Source: an uncultured Oscillospiraceae bacterium
Lineage (GTDB): Bacteria > Bacillota > Clostridia > Oscillospirales > Oscillospiraceae
NCBI GenBank assembly: GCA_934589525.1
Contig: CAKTOB010000030.1
Span: forward strand, 1-27,573
Length of the DNA stretch: 27,573 nt
Direction: 5' to 3'
Both the position numbers and the translations under genes were made by a program. Below the pieces are notes generated by a model, which worked only from the letters and a program-made list of their open reading frames with translations, made no database searches and had not been told where the DNA came from. Below, in pieces: positions 1-7,867 of this stretch (position 1 is the stretch's first letter; each line of letters starts with the position of its first letter).

Positions 1-71
1 TTGTTTCACACCTTACATTCTCAGCTATATTGCATCGTTTTTCAACTGCTTTTTATTTCAACTCTTGAATG

Positions 72-121
72 GCATTGTCAATTGTCCATTGTCAATTGGA
101 AATAACTGTCCACTGTCAACT
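72..121. repeat. Short CAATTG/TGTC-type direct-repeat tract
   Basis: This tract lies just past the 3' end of the aminopeptidase gene and is built from near-identical 10-14 base words such as ATTGTCAATTGTCC and ACTGTCCACTGTCAAC. The same words occur at 12304-12340 and, inverted, at 10036-10096 and 15392-15424. No gene is visible in bases 1-124 and I see no clear terminator for the minus-strand genes. It is a low-complexity dispersed repeat of unknown function. Confidence 0.7.
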
Positions 122-124
122 CAC

Positions 125-1168
125 TCAAACCGCTCCCGTATACCCCGCCAGGACCAGGAGGGTATTATAAACGCCGTCCATATGGCTGCGCTCGTAGCCG
201 TGGGAGGCGTAGACACCGGCACCGATGAGGCCGTGGCGGAGGTCGTGGCCTGCCCGGAGGGTGGCTTCTACGTCGGAACCGTAGTGGGGGTAAACGTCCA
301 CGGCGTAGTCGGCGCCGGTGCGTTTGGCGGCTTCGATCAGGCCGGAGACCACCTCATAGGTGTAGGGGCCGCCGGAATCCTTGGCGCAGATGGAAACCTG
401 CCGCTCGGTACACTCCAAACCATCACCCACGCAGCCCATGTCCACGGAAATGGCCTCGGTGACCCCCTGGGGGACGGAGGCGCTACCGCCGTGGCCCACT
501 TCCTCGTAAACCGTAATATGGGCATAGAGCTTCCGCTCCGGGGTGATGCCACTGTCCTTCAGGAATTTGGCAAAGCCCAGGAGAATGCCCACGGAGAGCT
601 TGTCATCCAAGAAGCGGCTCTTGATATAGCCCTTCTCCGTCCGCCGTGTCCGGGGGTCAAAGCAAACCATGTCTCCCACGGCGATGCCCAGGTTCTTCAC
701 GTCCTGGGCGTTTTTCACGTCCTCGTCCAGCACCACCTCGATGGTATCAAAGCTGCGCTTGGTGTCGGCGTAATTGCCGTTGACATGGACGGAGGCATCG
801 GCCAGCTGGCAGGTGCCCTCGTAGACCTGACCGCTCCTTGTGTAGACCCGGACGTTTTCCGCCTCGGCGTTGTTGGGGCTCATGCCACCCAGGTTGGTCA
901 TTTTCAGTCTGCCGTTTCCCTTGATCTGGCAGACCATGGCCCCCAGGGTGTCCGTGTGGGCTTCCAGCAGCAGGGCGTTTTCCCCATCGATGCCCCCCAG
1001 CTCTGCCAAAACGCCGCCCTTATTGGTGATCCCGGCAGGGCAGCCCAGGGCCTCAAAGGCTTCCTTGACCCAGAGGGCCGCCTTGGATGTAAACCCGGAG
1101 GGGGAATCGATCCCCAATAGGGCCTGGGTCTGGGACCAGGCGAAATCCGCATAGCTTCTGTCAATCAC
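125..1168 (-). CDS. M42 family metallopeptidase (glutamyl/leucyl aminopeptidase-like)
   Basis: A cytoplasmic zinc/cobalt aminopeptidase of peptidase family M42, expected to trim N-terminal residues from short peptides. The 347 residues match the family's usual length (about 340-360). Visible motifs in order: AHTD with metal-ligand His71, FLDDK with bridging Asp188/189, the YEEVGHGG catalytic and metal-ligand Glu222/223, SVDMG with Asp243, and the C-terminal SHGYERSH cluster (His323/His329). I place the start at a GTG (1166-1168) because GGAGG lies 7 bases upstream and the homologous sequence begins there; an in-frame extension to 1450 would run far into the upstream gene and is not family-like. 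The start overlaps the 3' end of the YdcF-like gene by 8 bases, so the two are probably translationally coupled. The exact peptide specificity cannot be read from the sequence. Confidence 0.9.
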   Translation of the reverse strand: MIDRSYADFAWSQTQALLGIDSPSGFTSKAALWVKEAFEALGCPAGITNKGGVLAELGGIDGENALLLEAHTDTLGAMVCQIKGNGRLKMTNLGGMSPNNAEAENVRVYTRSGQVYEGTCQLADASVHVNGNYADTKRSFDTIEVVLDEDVKNAQDVKNLGIAVGDMVCFDPRTRRTEKGYIKSRFLDDKLSVGILLGFAKFLKDSGITPERKLYAHITVYEEVGHGGSASVPQGVTEAISVDMGCVGDGLECTERQVSICAKDSGGPYTYEVVSGLIEAAKRTGADYAVDVYPHYGSDVEATLRAGHDLRHGLIGAGVYASHGYERSHMDGVYNTLLVLAGYTGAV

Positions 1169-1943
1169 TGTAGTTTCCTCCCAATATAATATAATGCCAT
1201 ACACCGGCGACTTCCCGCATAAAATGGTTGATCCGCTGGGACAGCCGGGAAGTTCTGGCGGGGATGCCCACAAACTCCACATGGTTCTTTTTGGCGAAGA
1301 GGCTGGCCCGGAACAGGTGGTATTCGCTGGACAGCACCCCGATCTTTGTGGGTCTGGCCCCGGTTTCCTTCTGAATAAGATCCAGGCTGTAGCGGATGTT
1401 TTCCCAGGTGGACTCCGCTTTGTCCTCCTGCCACAGCCGCCCGGGCTCAATGCCCAGGGCCAGGAGCTCTGTAAACATGCACTGGGCTTCGCTCATGGGC
1501 TCGTCCTTGCCCTTGCCGCCGGAGAGCACCGCCACGGTATGGGGGTGGGCTTCCAGATAATCCCGGGCGGCGTAGATCCGGTCCCACAATGATACGGAGG
1601 GGCCGTCATCCCGGACCTTGGCCCCCAGCACCACCACATAGTCCACCTGCTCCCCGGGGCCTCCAAAGCTGGCCTTGATAATGAGGGCCTCCGTCACGGC
1701 GCAGACACATAATCCCAAAACAAGCACGGCGGTAACGCCCAGGGTCAGCACCTTGGCAAGCCCTGGGAAGTGCTGCCCCAGGAAGGGCATGGCGGTATAA
1801 AAAAGGATCACCGCCGCCAGACACAGGCACACCAGGGCCGTAAAGCTGTAGCCCGGCAAGACGAACTTGCAGAAATAATAAATGATCCCCAAAGGCACCA
1901 GCAGCCAAAGCGGCCACAGCCGGGGTGTTTTGGCGTGTTTCAT
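1161..1943 (-). CDS. YdcF/SanA-like (DUF218) membrane protein
   Basis: This 260-residue protein has three hydrophobic segments in its first ~90 residues (about 10-30, 34-55 and 63-88), followed by a DUF218 domain. Domain hallmarks are DYVVVLGAKV, the VLSGGKGKDEP strand-loop, the acidic SEAQCMFTELLALGI helix, STWENIRYSL and the YHLFRASLFAKK motif. DUF218 proteins such as SanA and YdcF are linked to envelope integrity, and some bind S-adenosylmethionine, but no reaction is established for this one. The start is ATG with GGGAGG close upstream. It is the first gene of a two-gene minus-strand operon with the M42 peptidase; its promoter lies in the divergent region shared with the BMP-fusion gene. 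Confidence 0.85.
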   Translation of the reverse strand: MKHAKTPRLWPLWLLVPLGIIYYFCKFVLPGYSFTALVCLCLAAVILFYTAMPFLGQHFPGLAKVLTLGVTAVLVLGLCVCAVTEALIIKASFGGPGEQVDYVVVLGAKVRDDGPSVSLWDRIYAARDYLEAHPHTVAVLSGGKGKDEPMSEAQCMFTELLALGIEPGRLWQEDKAESTWENIRYSLDLIQKETGARPTKIGVLSSEYHLFRASLFAKKNHVEFVGIPARTSRLSQRINHFMREVAGVWHYIILGGNYSD

Positions 1944-1973
1944 AGGACCTCCCGGTGAATTTTGTTTCTCCGT

Positions 1974-2002
1974 ATTTTACCACACTTCCCCGGGGAAAGC
2001 AA
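1974..2002 (-). promoter_or_regulatory. Candidate sigma-A promoter for the ydcF-like/M42 operon
   Basis: Reading the minus strand, TTGCTT (1997-2002) is followed after exactly 17 bases by TAAAAT (1974-1979), about 30 bases before the ATG at 1943. Spacing is ideal and the hexamers are good but not perfect. It is back to back with a matching plus-strand promoter, and both -35 boxes lie in one inverted repeat (1996-2022). Confidence 0.6.
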
Positions 2003-2022
2003 CCGGAAACGCCAGTTGCTTT
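1996..2022. promoter_or_regulatory. Inverted repeat spanning both divergent -35 boxes (possible operator)
   Basis: The arms are AAAGCAAC (1996-2003) and GTTGCTTT (2015-2022), a perfect 8-base inverted repeat with an 11-base centre. Each arm contains the -35 hexamer (TTGCTT) of one of the two divergent promoters. A dimeric repressor bound here could silence both directions. This is inference from symmetry and position; no regulator gene is adjacent. Confidence 0.45.
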
Positions 2023-2044
2023 TCTGCGGCAAATGGGGTATGAT
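2016..2044 (+). promoter_or_regulatory. Candidate sigma-A promoter for the BMP-fusion gene
   Basis: TTGCTT (2016-2021), a 17-base spacer, then TATGAT (2039-2044). The start codon is at 2082 with AAAGGAGG at about 2067-2074. The predicted 5' leader is only about 30 bases. Confidence 0.6.
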
Positions 2045-2081
2045 ATAGAAGTATTCTTTTGCGATAAAGGAGGAAACGCCC

Positions 2082-4052
2082 ATGGGAATCGAAGTCGGTC
2101 TGGACGAATACGGCCATGCGTTGAAACAGGGCAAAAAAGAGGTAGCGGAGCTGTCCTCGCAGGGGCGGCCTATCAATCCCGCGGTGCTGGATGACATTCT
2201 GCCGGATAACAGCGCCGACGTGGTGCAGGACCTGGGACTGCTGGAAATTCCGTCCAACCGGATCATCGGTGTCAAATCCGCCGGGCGGGTCACGGCCTTT
2301 TCCCCCAGCTTCCGGCCCCTGCTGGAGCCCCAGTCGGAATTTGCCAACAAGTGGGCGAATCTCTGCGTGGCCCACCTGGGAGATGTGGGCATCCGAGACC
2401 CCATTTCCTGCTTTGAGTATCTGGGCAATTTCTACGTCCAGGAAGGCAACAAGCGGGTATCGGTGCTGCGGTATTTCGGGGCCCCCCGGATTCCCGCCAT
2501 GGTCCGCCGGATCGTGCCCCCCAGAGACGACACCCCCCGCATTCAGGCCTACTATGAGTTCCTGGAGTTTTTCAAGGCCAGCCGCCTTTATGCCGTGCAG
2601 TTCCGGCGGCCCAATGACTATGCAAAGCTCCTGGCCGCCGTGGGCAAGCAGCCCGGGGAGCGGTGGACCGAGGAGGAGCGCCGGACCTTTAGCGCCTACT
2701 ATTCCTATTTCCTGGAGGCCTTCGGCCAGCTGGGTGACTTTTCCGCCGACATTCTGCCGGAGGAAGCCCTGCTTCTGTGGTTGCAGCTCTATACTTATAG
2801 GGACCTGGGCCGGTTCACCGTTTCGGAGATCCGCAAGACCCTGACTGCCATGCGCTATGATCTGCTGGCCGCCACCAATCCGGACTCCATCAAGGTCCAG
2901 ACCACGGCGGAGCCGGGGAAGGGAGACATCATCTCCCGCATCACCACCCCGGTCTACCTCAATGTGGCCTTCGTCCACCAGATGACCACCGCCACCAGCG
3001 GCTGGGTGCTGGGCCACGAGCAGGGCCGGACCTACCTCACCGAGCAGCTGGGCAACAAGCTGACCATTCGCAGCTATTTTAACGCCAACACCCCGGAGGA
3101 GGCCGCCCGCATCCTGGACATGGCGGTAAACGACGGGGCACAGGTGGTCTTTACCACCGCGCCGCTGCTGCGGGCCGCCACATTGAAGGCCGCCATCCAG
3201 TACCCCAAGGTGCAGTTTTTAAACTGCTCCGTGGACCAGCCCTATTCCAGCGTCCGCTCCTACTATGGCAGGGTCTACGAGGGCAAGTTCATTACGGGAG
3301 CCATCGCCGGTGCCTTGGCCCAGAATGACCGCATCGGTTACATCGCCTCCTACCCCATTTACGGCCAACTGGCCAATATCAACGCCTTCGCCCTGGGTGC
3401 CCTGCTGACCAACCCCCGGGCCCAGATCGAGCTCAAGTGGTCCTGCGTGGAAGGAAACCCCCAGTCGGAGTTCTTTGACGACGGCATCCGGGTGATCTCC
3501 AACCGGGATGCCCCGGGTCAGAACAAAATGTACCTGGATTTTTGCAGCTACGGCACCTACCTGATGGATGACAAGGGGGAGCTGGTGCCCCTGGGCTCTC
3601 CCGTGTGGGTGTGGGGCAAGTTCTATGAGTATGTGCTGAACTCCATGTTCGCCGGGGCCTGGAAAAACGAAAAATCCGGCTACACCGCCCTCAACTACTG
3701 GCTGGGTATGGACAGCGGCGTGATCTCCGTGAACCTGTCGGACCGGCTGCCCACGGGGCTGCAAACCCTGGCTAGCTATCTGCAAATGGGGCTCACCACC
3801 CGGACCATTGACCCCTTCTTCCGGCGGATCGTGGCCCAGGACGGCACGGTGAAAAATGACGGCACCCATCACTTCACCCCCGATGAGCTGCTGCATATGG
3901 ACTGGCTGTGCAGCAATGTGCTGGGCGGGCTCCCGGCACAGGATGAAATTTTGCCCATGGCACGGGCCATGGTGGAGGAAATGGGAATTTATCAAAACGG
4001 TATTTCCCAAAAGAAAGAGGGCACCGTTCATGAAGATCCTGTTTCTCTCTGA
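2082..4052 (+). CDS. ParB-like domain/BMP (PnrA-like) substrate-binding domain fusion protein
   Basis: A 656-residue protein starting at ATG with a strong AAAGGAGG. Residues ~1-145 resemble a ParB/sulfiredoxin-type fold: a proline-rich strand region, SPSFRPLL, then the FYVQEGNKRVSVLRYFG motif (~118-133), comparable to the DGxHR motif of that superfamily. A helical, aromatic-rich linker covers ~150-265. Residues ~290-610 look like a BMP/PnrA-type periplasmic-binding-protein domain, including NVAFVHQ, a helix like that following the family's ligand loop, VVFTTAPLL, AIQYPKVQFLNCS and GYIASYPIYGQLANINAFALGAL. The odd point is that there is no signal peptide or lipobox, so despite the BMP domain the protein should be cytoplasmic, perhaps an intracellular nucleoside-like ligand sensor. 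No permease or ATPase adjoins it. It overlaps the next gene by 23 bases. Confidence is high that the BMP domain is real and moderate for the ParB-like assignment. Confidence 0.75.
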   Translation: MGIEVGLDEYGHALKQGKKEVAELSSQGRPINPAVLDDILPDNSADVVQDLGLLEIPSNRIIGVKSAGRVTAFSPSFRPLLEPQSEFANKWANLCVAHLGDVGIRDPISCFEYLGNFYVQEGNKRVSVLRYFGAPRIPAMVRRIVPPRDDTPRIQAYYEFLEFFKASRLYAVQFRRPNDYAKLLAAVGKQPGERWTEEERRTFSAYYSYFLEAFGQLGDFSADILPEEALLLWLQLYTYRDLGRFTVSEIRKTLTAMRYDLLAATNPDSIKVQTTAEPGKGDIISRITTPVYLNVAFVHQMTTATSGWVLGHEQGRTYLTEQLGNKLTIRSYFNANTPEEAARILDMAVNDGAQVVFTTAPLLRAATLKAAIQYPKVQFLNCSVDQPYSSVRSYYGRVYEGKFITGAIAGALAQNDRIGYIASYPIYGQLANINAFALGALLTNPRAQIELKWSCVEGNPQSEFFDDGIRVISNRDAPGQNKMYLDFCSYGTYLMDDKGELVPLGSPVWVWGKFYEYVLNSMFAGAWKNEKSGYTALNYWLGMDSGVISVNLSDRLPTGLQTLASYLQMGLTTRTIDPFFRRIVAQDGTVKNDGTHHFTPDELLHMDWLCSNVLGGLPAQDEILPMARAMVEEMGIYQNGISQKKEGTVHEDPVSL

Positions 4053-4689
4053 TGAAGAATGCCCGGCCCTGTGGGATTACTATGTACCCGGGCGGCTGGC
4101 AGACTACCAGCTGATCATCTCCTGCGGGGATTTAAAGGCCAGCTATTTAAGCTTCCTGGTGACCATGGCCCGGTGCCCGGTGCTCTATGTCCACGGAAAC
4201 CACGACACCCGCTACAGAGACAACCCTCCGGAGGGCTGCGACTGCATTGACGGGAAGGTGGTGGAGTACAACGGCATCCGCATTATGGGCCTGGGAGGCT
4301 GCCGGAAGTATCACCCCGGAGACCACCAGTATACGGACCGGCAGATGCGGGGCCGGATCTTAAAGCTCCGCTGGCCCCTGCGCAAGGCCCGGGGCATCGA
4401 CATCCTGGTGACCCACGCCCCGGCGGAGGGCCTGGGGGACGCGGAGGACGTGGCCCACTGGGGCTTTCCCTCCCTGCGGACCTTTCTGGACCGGTATCAG
4501 CCCGCCTACCATGTCCACGGCCATGTCCACATGACCTATGGCCAGAACATCTCCCGGACCATGGACTATAACGGCACCACCGTCATCAACGCCTACGAGC
4601 GCTACACCCTGGAGCTCCCGGATCGGGAGGTTCCGCCCAAGAAACGCAATCAGCTCATCTGGATGAACGACCCACCCACCTACGATTAA
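4030..4689 (+). CDS. Calcineurin-like metallophosphoesterase
   Basis: A 219-residue cytoplasmic phosphoesterase. The ATG at 4030 lies inside the end of the BMP-fusion gene, indicating coupling. Family motifs in order: KILFLSDEE (motif I), ISCGDL (motif II), YVHGNHDTRY (motif III), LVTHAPAEG (motif IV) and HVHGHVHMTYG (motif V). Motif I normally reads DxH, but here the residues after Asp8 are Glu-Glu, so one usual metal-ligand histidine is missing; the other motifs are intact. The substrate is unknown: YfcE/MJ0936-like enzymes act on phosphodiesters, but nothing here fixes the substrate. Overlap with a ligand-binding fusion protein suggests the two act on the same signal or metabolite, which is inference. 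Confidence 0.85.
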   Translation: MKILFLSDEECPALWDYYVPGRLADYQLIISCGDLKASYLSFLVTMARCPVLYVHGNHDTRYRDNPPEGCDCIDGKVVEYNGIRIMGLGGCRKYHPGDHQYTDRQMRGRILKLRWPLRKARGIDILVTHAPAEGLGDAEDVAHWGFPSLRTFLDRYQPAYHVHGHVHMTYGQNISRTMDYNGTTVINAYERYTLELPDREVPPKKRNQLIWMNDPPTYD

Positions 4690-4769
4690 GGGAAACTCTG
4701 AATCAACCGTCTGCGGCTGAGCGGTAAATCTTTCGCCGTCAGCTCTTGCCGATTTCATCAGAGCTTCCC
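4690..4769. repeat. Miniature inverted-repeat element, short copy
   Basis: An 80-base element starting immediately after the stop of the phosphoesterase gene. Its ends are imperfect inverted repeats: GGGAAACTCTGAAT at the left, and the complement of ATCAGAGCTTCCC at the right. The left ~35 and right ~40 bases match the ends of a longer copy at 8507-8668, so this looks like an internal-deletion derivative. It separates the phosphoesterase from the DUF2461 gene and supplies part of the latter's leader. It has no coding capacity. Confidence 0.7.
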
Positions 4770-4790
4770 AAGAAAAGAAGGAATGACCCT

Positions 4791-5447
4791 ATGTTTGAAG
4801 GCTTTACCCCGGAAACCATTGATTTTCTCTGGGGCATCCGCATGAACAACGACCGGGACTGGTTCATGGCCCACAAAAAGCAATATACCGATAGCCTCTA
4901 CGGCCCCATGAAGGAGCTGGGCGGGCTGCTGTTTGAACCATTTCTGGACCGGCCCGGCAATATTTTAAAGGTGTCCCGCATCTACCGGGATGCCCGGCTC
5001 CACCATCCGCTTCCTTATAAGGAAAGCCTCTGGTGCTGCATCCGGCAGGATGTGGAGTGGTGGGCGGAAAACCCCTGCCTGTTTTTTGAGATCCGGCCGG
5101 AAGGGGTAAGCTATGGCTTTACCCTCTGGCGGCCCAAAACCGCCACCATGGAGGCCTTCCGCCGCCGCATTTCCGCCCAGCCCCAGGAGTTTCTGGAGCT
5201 GCTTCAAACCACCGGCGAGACCACCGGCATTCCCGTAACGGCGGAGCTCTACAAGCGCCCCAAGCCCATGGAGAACCCCCGACTGGAGGAGTTCGGCTAT
5301 TGGAAGGGGGACATCAGCTGCGTCCGCAGGGAACCCGTGGGGGAAGAACTCTTCGGCCCCCGGCTGGGGGACCGGGCCCAGACCCTGTTCCGGCAGCTGA
5401 TCCCCATTTACGATTACTTTAACCAGATCACCTCGGGATCGGTGTAA
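4791..5447 (+). CDS. DUF2461 family protein
   Basis: A 218-residue soluble protein of the DUF2461 (TIGR02453-like) family. Recognisable features are the N-terminal FLWGIRMNNDRDWFMAHKK segment, the KVSRIYRDAR motif followed by PLPYKESLW, and the FEIRPEGVSYGFTLWRP strand. No enzymatic function is established for the family. The start at 4791 (MFEGFTPE) is chosen because AAGGA lies 8 bases upstream; an in-frame start at 4746 would translate part of the repeat element and is unlikely. It lies 34 bases upstream of dapA on the same strand, so it may be co-transcribed with the dap genes, but no functional link to lysine synthesis is evident. Confidence 0.8.
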   Translation: MFEGFTPETIDFLWGIRMNNDRDWFMAHKKQYTDSLYGPMKELGGLLFEPFLDRPGNILKVSRIYRDARLHHPLPYKESLWCCIRQDVEWWAENPCLFFEIRPEGVSYGFTLWRPKTATMEAFRRRISAQPQEFLELLQTTGETTGIPVTAELYKRPKPMENPRLEEFGYWKGDISCVRREPVGEELFGPRLGDRAQTLFRQLIPIYDYFNQITSGSV

Positions 5448-5481
5448 ACCCTCCCCGCCTATAGAAAAAAGGAGTATCCAT

Positions 5482-6369
5482 ATGAAACAGATCATCTTCA
5501 AAGGCATGGCCACCGCCCTGGTGACCCCCATGACCGCTGACGGCGTGGACTATGAGGCCCTGGGCCGTCTCATCGATTTCCAGCTGGAAAACGGCATCAA
5601 CGCCCTGGTGTCCGTGGGCACCACCGGCGAAAGCGCCACCCTGACCCCCCAGGAGCGGAAAGACGTTATATCCTTTACCATTGACCGGGTAGCGGGCCGG
5701 GTGCCGGTGATTGCCGGTACCGGCACCAACAACACCGCCCACGCCATTGACTTTTCCGTCAGCGCCGACAAAGCCGGAGCCGATGCCCTGCTGGTAGTGA
5801 CCCCCTACTACAATAAAGCCACCCAGAAGGGCCTCATTGCCCACTTTACCGCCATTGCGGACCGGGTGACCAAGCCCATCATCCTCTACAACGTGCCCTC
5901 CCGCACGGGCTGCAACCTGCTGCCCGCCACGGTGGCGGAGCTTGCCAAGCACCCCAACATCGCAGCCATCAAGGAGGCCAGCGGCAATATGAGCCAGGTG
6001 GTGGACCTGATCGCCCGCTGCGGCGAAGACATCACCGTCTATTCCGGCGAGGACGGCCTGACCGTGCCCATTCTATCCATGGGCGGCATGGGCACCATCA
6101 GTGTGCTCAGCAACGTGGTTCCCAAGGAGGCCGTGGCCATGACCGACGCCTTCTTTGCCGGCCGCATTCAGGAGGCGGCCCAGTGGCAGTGTAAGCTCCT
6201 GCCTCTGATCGACTGCCTGTTCAGCGAGGTGAACCCCATCCCCGCCAAGGCGGCCCTCAGCGCCATGGGCTTTGGTGAAGAACACCTGCGGCTGCCCCTG
6301 ACTCCCATGGAGCCGGAGAACCGGGAAAAGCTCTTTGCCGAGCTGCGGAAGCTGGGGGTGCGGGTATGA
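5482..6369 (+). CDS. dapA: 4-hydroxy-tetrahydrodipicolinate synthase
   Basis: Condenses pyruvate with L-aspartate semialdehyde, the first committed step of diaminopimelate/lysine synthesis, in the cytoplasm. The 295 residues are a full-length DapA/NAL-family TIM barrel. Key residues visible: GTTGES (Thr47/Thr48 of the proton relay), YNVPSRTG with Tyr136 and substrate-binding Arg141, and Schiff-base Lys164 in AAIKEASGN. The GTTGES and Arg pattern favours DapA over N-acetylneuraminate lyase, and the adjacent dapB and dapF confirm it. The RBS AAGGAG is 7 bases before the ATG. Its stop overlaps the dapB start in an ATGA. Confidence 0.97.
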   Translation: MKQIIFKGMATALVTPMTADGVDYEALGRLIDFQLENGINALVSVGTTGESATLTPQERKDVISFTIDRVAGRVPVIAGTGTNNTAHAIDFSVSADKAGADALLVVTPYYNKATQKGLIAHFTAIADRVTKPIILYNVPSRTGCNLLPATVAELAKHPNIAAIKEASGNMSQVVDLIARCGEDITVYSGEDGLTVPILSMGGMGTISVLSNVVPKEAVAMTDAFFAGRIQEAAQWQCKLLPLIDCLFSEVNPIPAKAALSAMGFGEEHLRLPLTPMEPENREKLFAELRKLGVRV

Positions 6370-7097
6370 AGGCCATTGTCTGCGGCGCCAACGGCGCCAT
6401 GGGCCAGCTGCTCTGCGCCGCCCTGGGAGAAAATCTAGCCGGAAAGGTCAGCCTGGACGGCGCCAACGGCGTGGCAAAAACCTTTGAGGAGCTGGGAGAA
6501 GTGCAGGCCGATACCGTCATCGATTTTTCCCACCACAGTGCCGTTGGGGGGGTGCTGGACTACGCCCTTCCCCGGGGCCTGGCGGTGGTCATCGGCACCA
6601 CCGGCCACACGGAGGAGGAAAAGCAGCGCATTGTGGATGCTTCCAAGACCATCCCCGTGTTCTTTTCCGGCAACATGAGTCTGGGCATTGCGGTACTCTG
6701 CCGTCTGGCCGCCCAGGCCGCCGCTGCCTTCCCGGAGGCGGATATTGAAATCGTGGAGACCCACCACAACCGGAAGGTGGATGCCCCCAGCGGCACGGCC
6801 CTGATGCTGTTTCGTGCCCTTCAGAAGGTCCGACCCCAGGCGGTGGCCCGGTGCGGCCGGTCCGGGGAGTGCAAGCGCACCCGGGAAGAAATCGGCATCA
6901 GCTCTTTGCGTATGGGAAATGTTGTGGGCATTCACGAGGTCCACATCTGCACCCCCAACCAGACCCTGACCCTGCGGCACGAGGCCCACAACCGGGGCAT
7001 GTTTGCCGAGGGGGCTGTAGAGGCTGCCAGGTTCTTAGAGGGCAAGGAGCCGGGACTCTACGATATGGAAAGACTGCTTGCGGAGGCGGCCCGATGA
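6366..7097 (+). CDS. dapB: 4-hydroxy-tetrahydrodipicolinate reductase
   Basis: Reduces hydroxy-tetrahydrodipicolinate to tetrahydrodipicolinate with NAD(P)H, the second step of the DAP branch. The 243 residues contain the N-terminal nucleotide-binding GANGAMGQ loop (7-14), VIDFSHH, the VVIGTTGH motif, and the family signature EIVETHHNRKVDAPSGTA (His133/His134, Lys137) for catalysis and substrate binding. The length is slightly below the ~265 residues of E. coli DapB, as is common in Clostridia. It overlaps dapA and dapF by ATGA at both ends, so the three are almost certainly one translationally coupled operon. Confidence 0.97.
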   Translation: MKAIVCGANGAMGQLLCAALGENLAGKVSLDGANGVAKTFEELGEVQADTVIDFSHHSAVGGVLDYALPRGLAVVIGTTGHTEEEKQRIVDASKTIPVFFSGNMSLGIAVLCRLAAQAAAAFPEADIEIVETHHNRKVDAPSGTALMLFRALQKVRPQAVARCGRSGECKRTREEIGISSLRMGNVVGIHEVHICTPNQTLTLRHEAHNRGMFAEGAVEAARFLEGKEPGLYDMERLLAEAAR

Positions 7098-7867
7098 AGG
7101 TATTTTACATGAACGGTGCGGGCAATGACTTTATGGTCATGGATGCCCGGGGCCTTTCCATGGATTTTTCCGCCCTGGCAGTGGAGCTCTGCGCCCTGCG
7201 GAAGGCCGACGGCTTTCTGGCGGTGGGGGATTCTGCCAAAGCGGATTTCAAAATGATTTTCTACAATTCCGACGGCTCCCAGGGGGAGATGTGCGGCAAC
7301 GGTGCCCGGTGCATCTGCCGGTTTGCCCATGACCAGGGGATCGTGGGGGACCACATGGTCTTTGAGACCTTGGCGGGGCTGGTTTCCGGCTGGCGGTTGG
7401 ACGAAAACACCTACCGGGTGGCCCTGAACCTGCCCACGGTGCTGGAGCTGAACGCCGTTGGGGACGTTTCCTATGTAGAGCTGGGAAACCCCGGCATCCC
7501 CCACGCCGTCCGCCCCTTCTCCGGCGACCTGTTCGGAGAGAAAGAGGGGCTTCGGGAGGAAATGCGGGCCCTGCGGCATCACAAGGCCTTCCCCAAGGGG
7601 GCCAACGTCAACTATTACCGCCTGACCGGCCCCGGCCGGGCGGATGTGCTGACCTTTGAGCGGGGGGTGGAGGACTTCACCCTGGCCTGCGGCACCGGCT
7701 GCGGCTCCACCGCCTGCGTTTTGTGGAAGCAGGGGCTGCTGCCGGAGAACCACCTGGAGGCCCGGGTCCCCGGGGGAATGCTGGGCGTTACCATTGTGGG
7801 AACGACCCAAGTGGAGCAGCTGCTTCTGGAAGGGCCCACGGAAATCACGGAGGTATTGGAAAAGTAA
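7094..7867 (+). CDS. dapF: Diaminopimelate epimerase
   Basis: Interconverts LL- and meso-diaminopimelate, giving the meso form used for lysine and for peptidoglycan cross-links; cofactor-independent and cytoplasmic. The 257 residues have two pseudo-symmetric halves. The catalytic cysteine pair is visible: Cys67 in GEMCGNGARC and Cys199 in LACGTGCGSTA. The N-terminus KVFYMNGAGNDFMVMD is typical. The start at 7094 forms ATGA with the dapB stop; upstream in-frame sequence would read through dapB and is rejected. Presence of dapF means LL-DAP is an intermediate here, but the dapL or dapD/dapE genes that would make it are not in the window. Confidence 0.96.
   Translation: MKVFYMNGAGNDFMVMDARGLSMDFSALAVELCALRKADGFLAVGDSAKADFKMIFYNSDGSQGEMCGNGARCICRFAHDQGIVGDHMVFETLAGLVSGWRLDENTYRVALNLPTVLELNAVGDVSYVELGNPGIPHAVRPFSGDLFGEKEGLREEMRALRHHKAFPKGANVNYYRLTGPGRADVLTFERGVEDFTLACGTGCGSTACVLWKQGLLPENHLEARVPGGMLGVTIVGTTQVEQLLLEGPTEITEVLEK

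Noticed and set aside
65..1120. Plus-strand open frame opposite the M42 peptidase gene
   Set aside because: Val/Gly/His-rich antisense translation without domain features; the minus strand carries all M42 ligands.
1169..1450. N-terminal extension of the M42 peptidase to an upstream ATG at 1450
   Set aside because: It would overlap the YdcF-like gene by nearly 300 bases in another frame, reads Pro/Ser/Arg-rich out-of-frame sequence, and the GTG at 1168 has a proper RBS.
1977..3017. Minus-strand open frame opposite the BMP-fusion gene
   Set aside because: Antisense of a strongly coding region, no recognisable domain, and it would erase the divergent promoter region.
4746..4790. Upstream start for the DUF2461 gene at 4746
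   Set aside because: It would translate the right half of the miniature repeat; the ATG at 4791 has a correctly spaced AAGGA.
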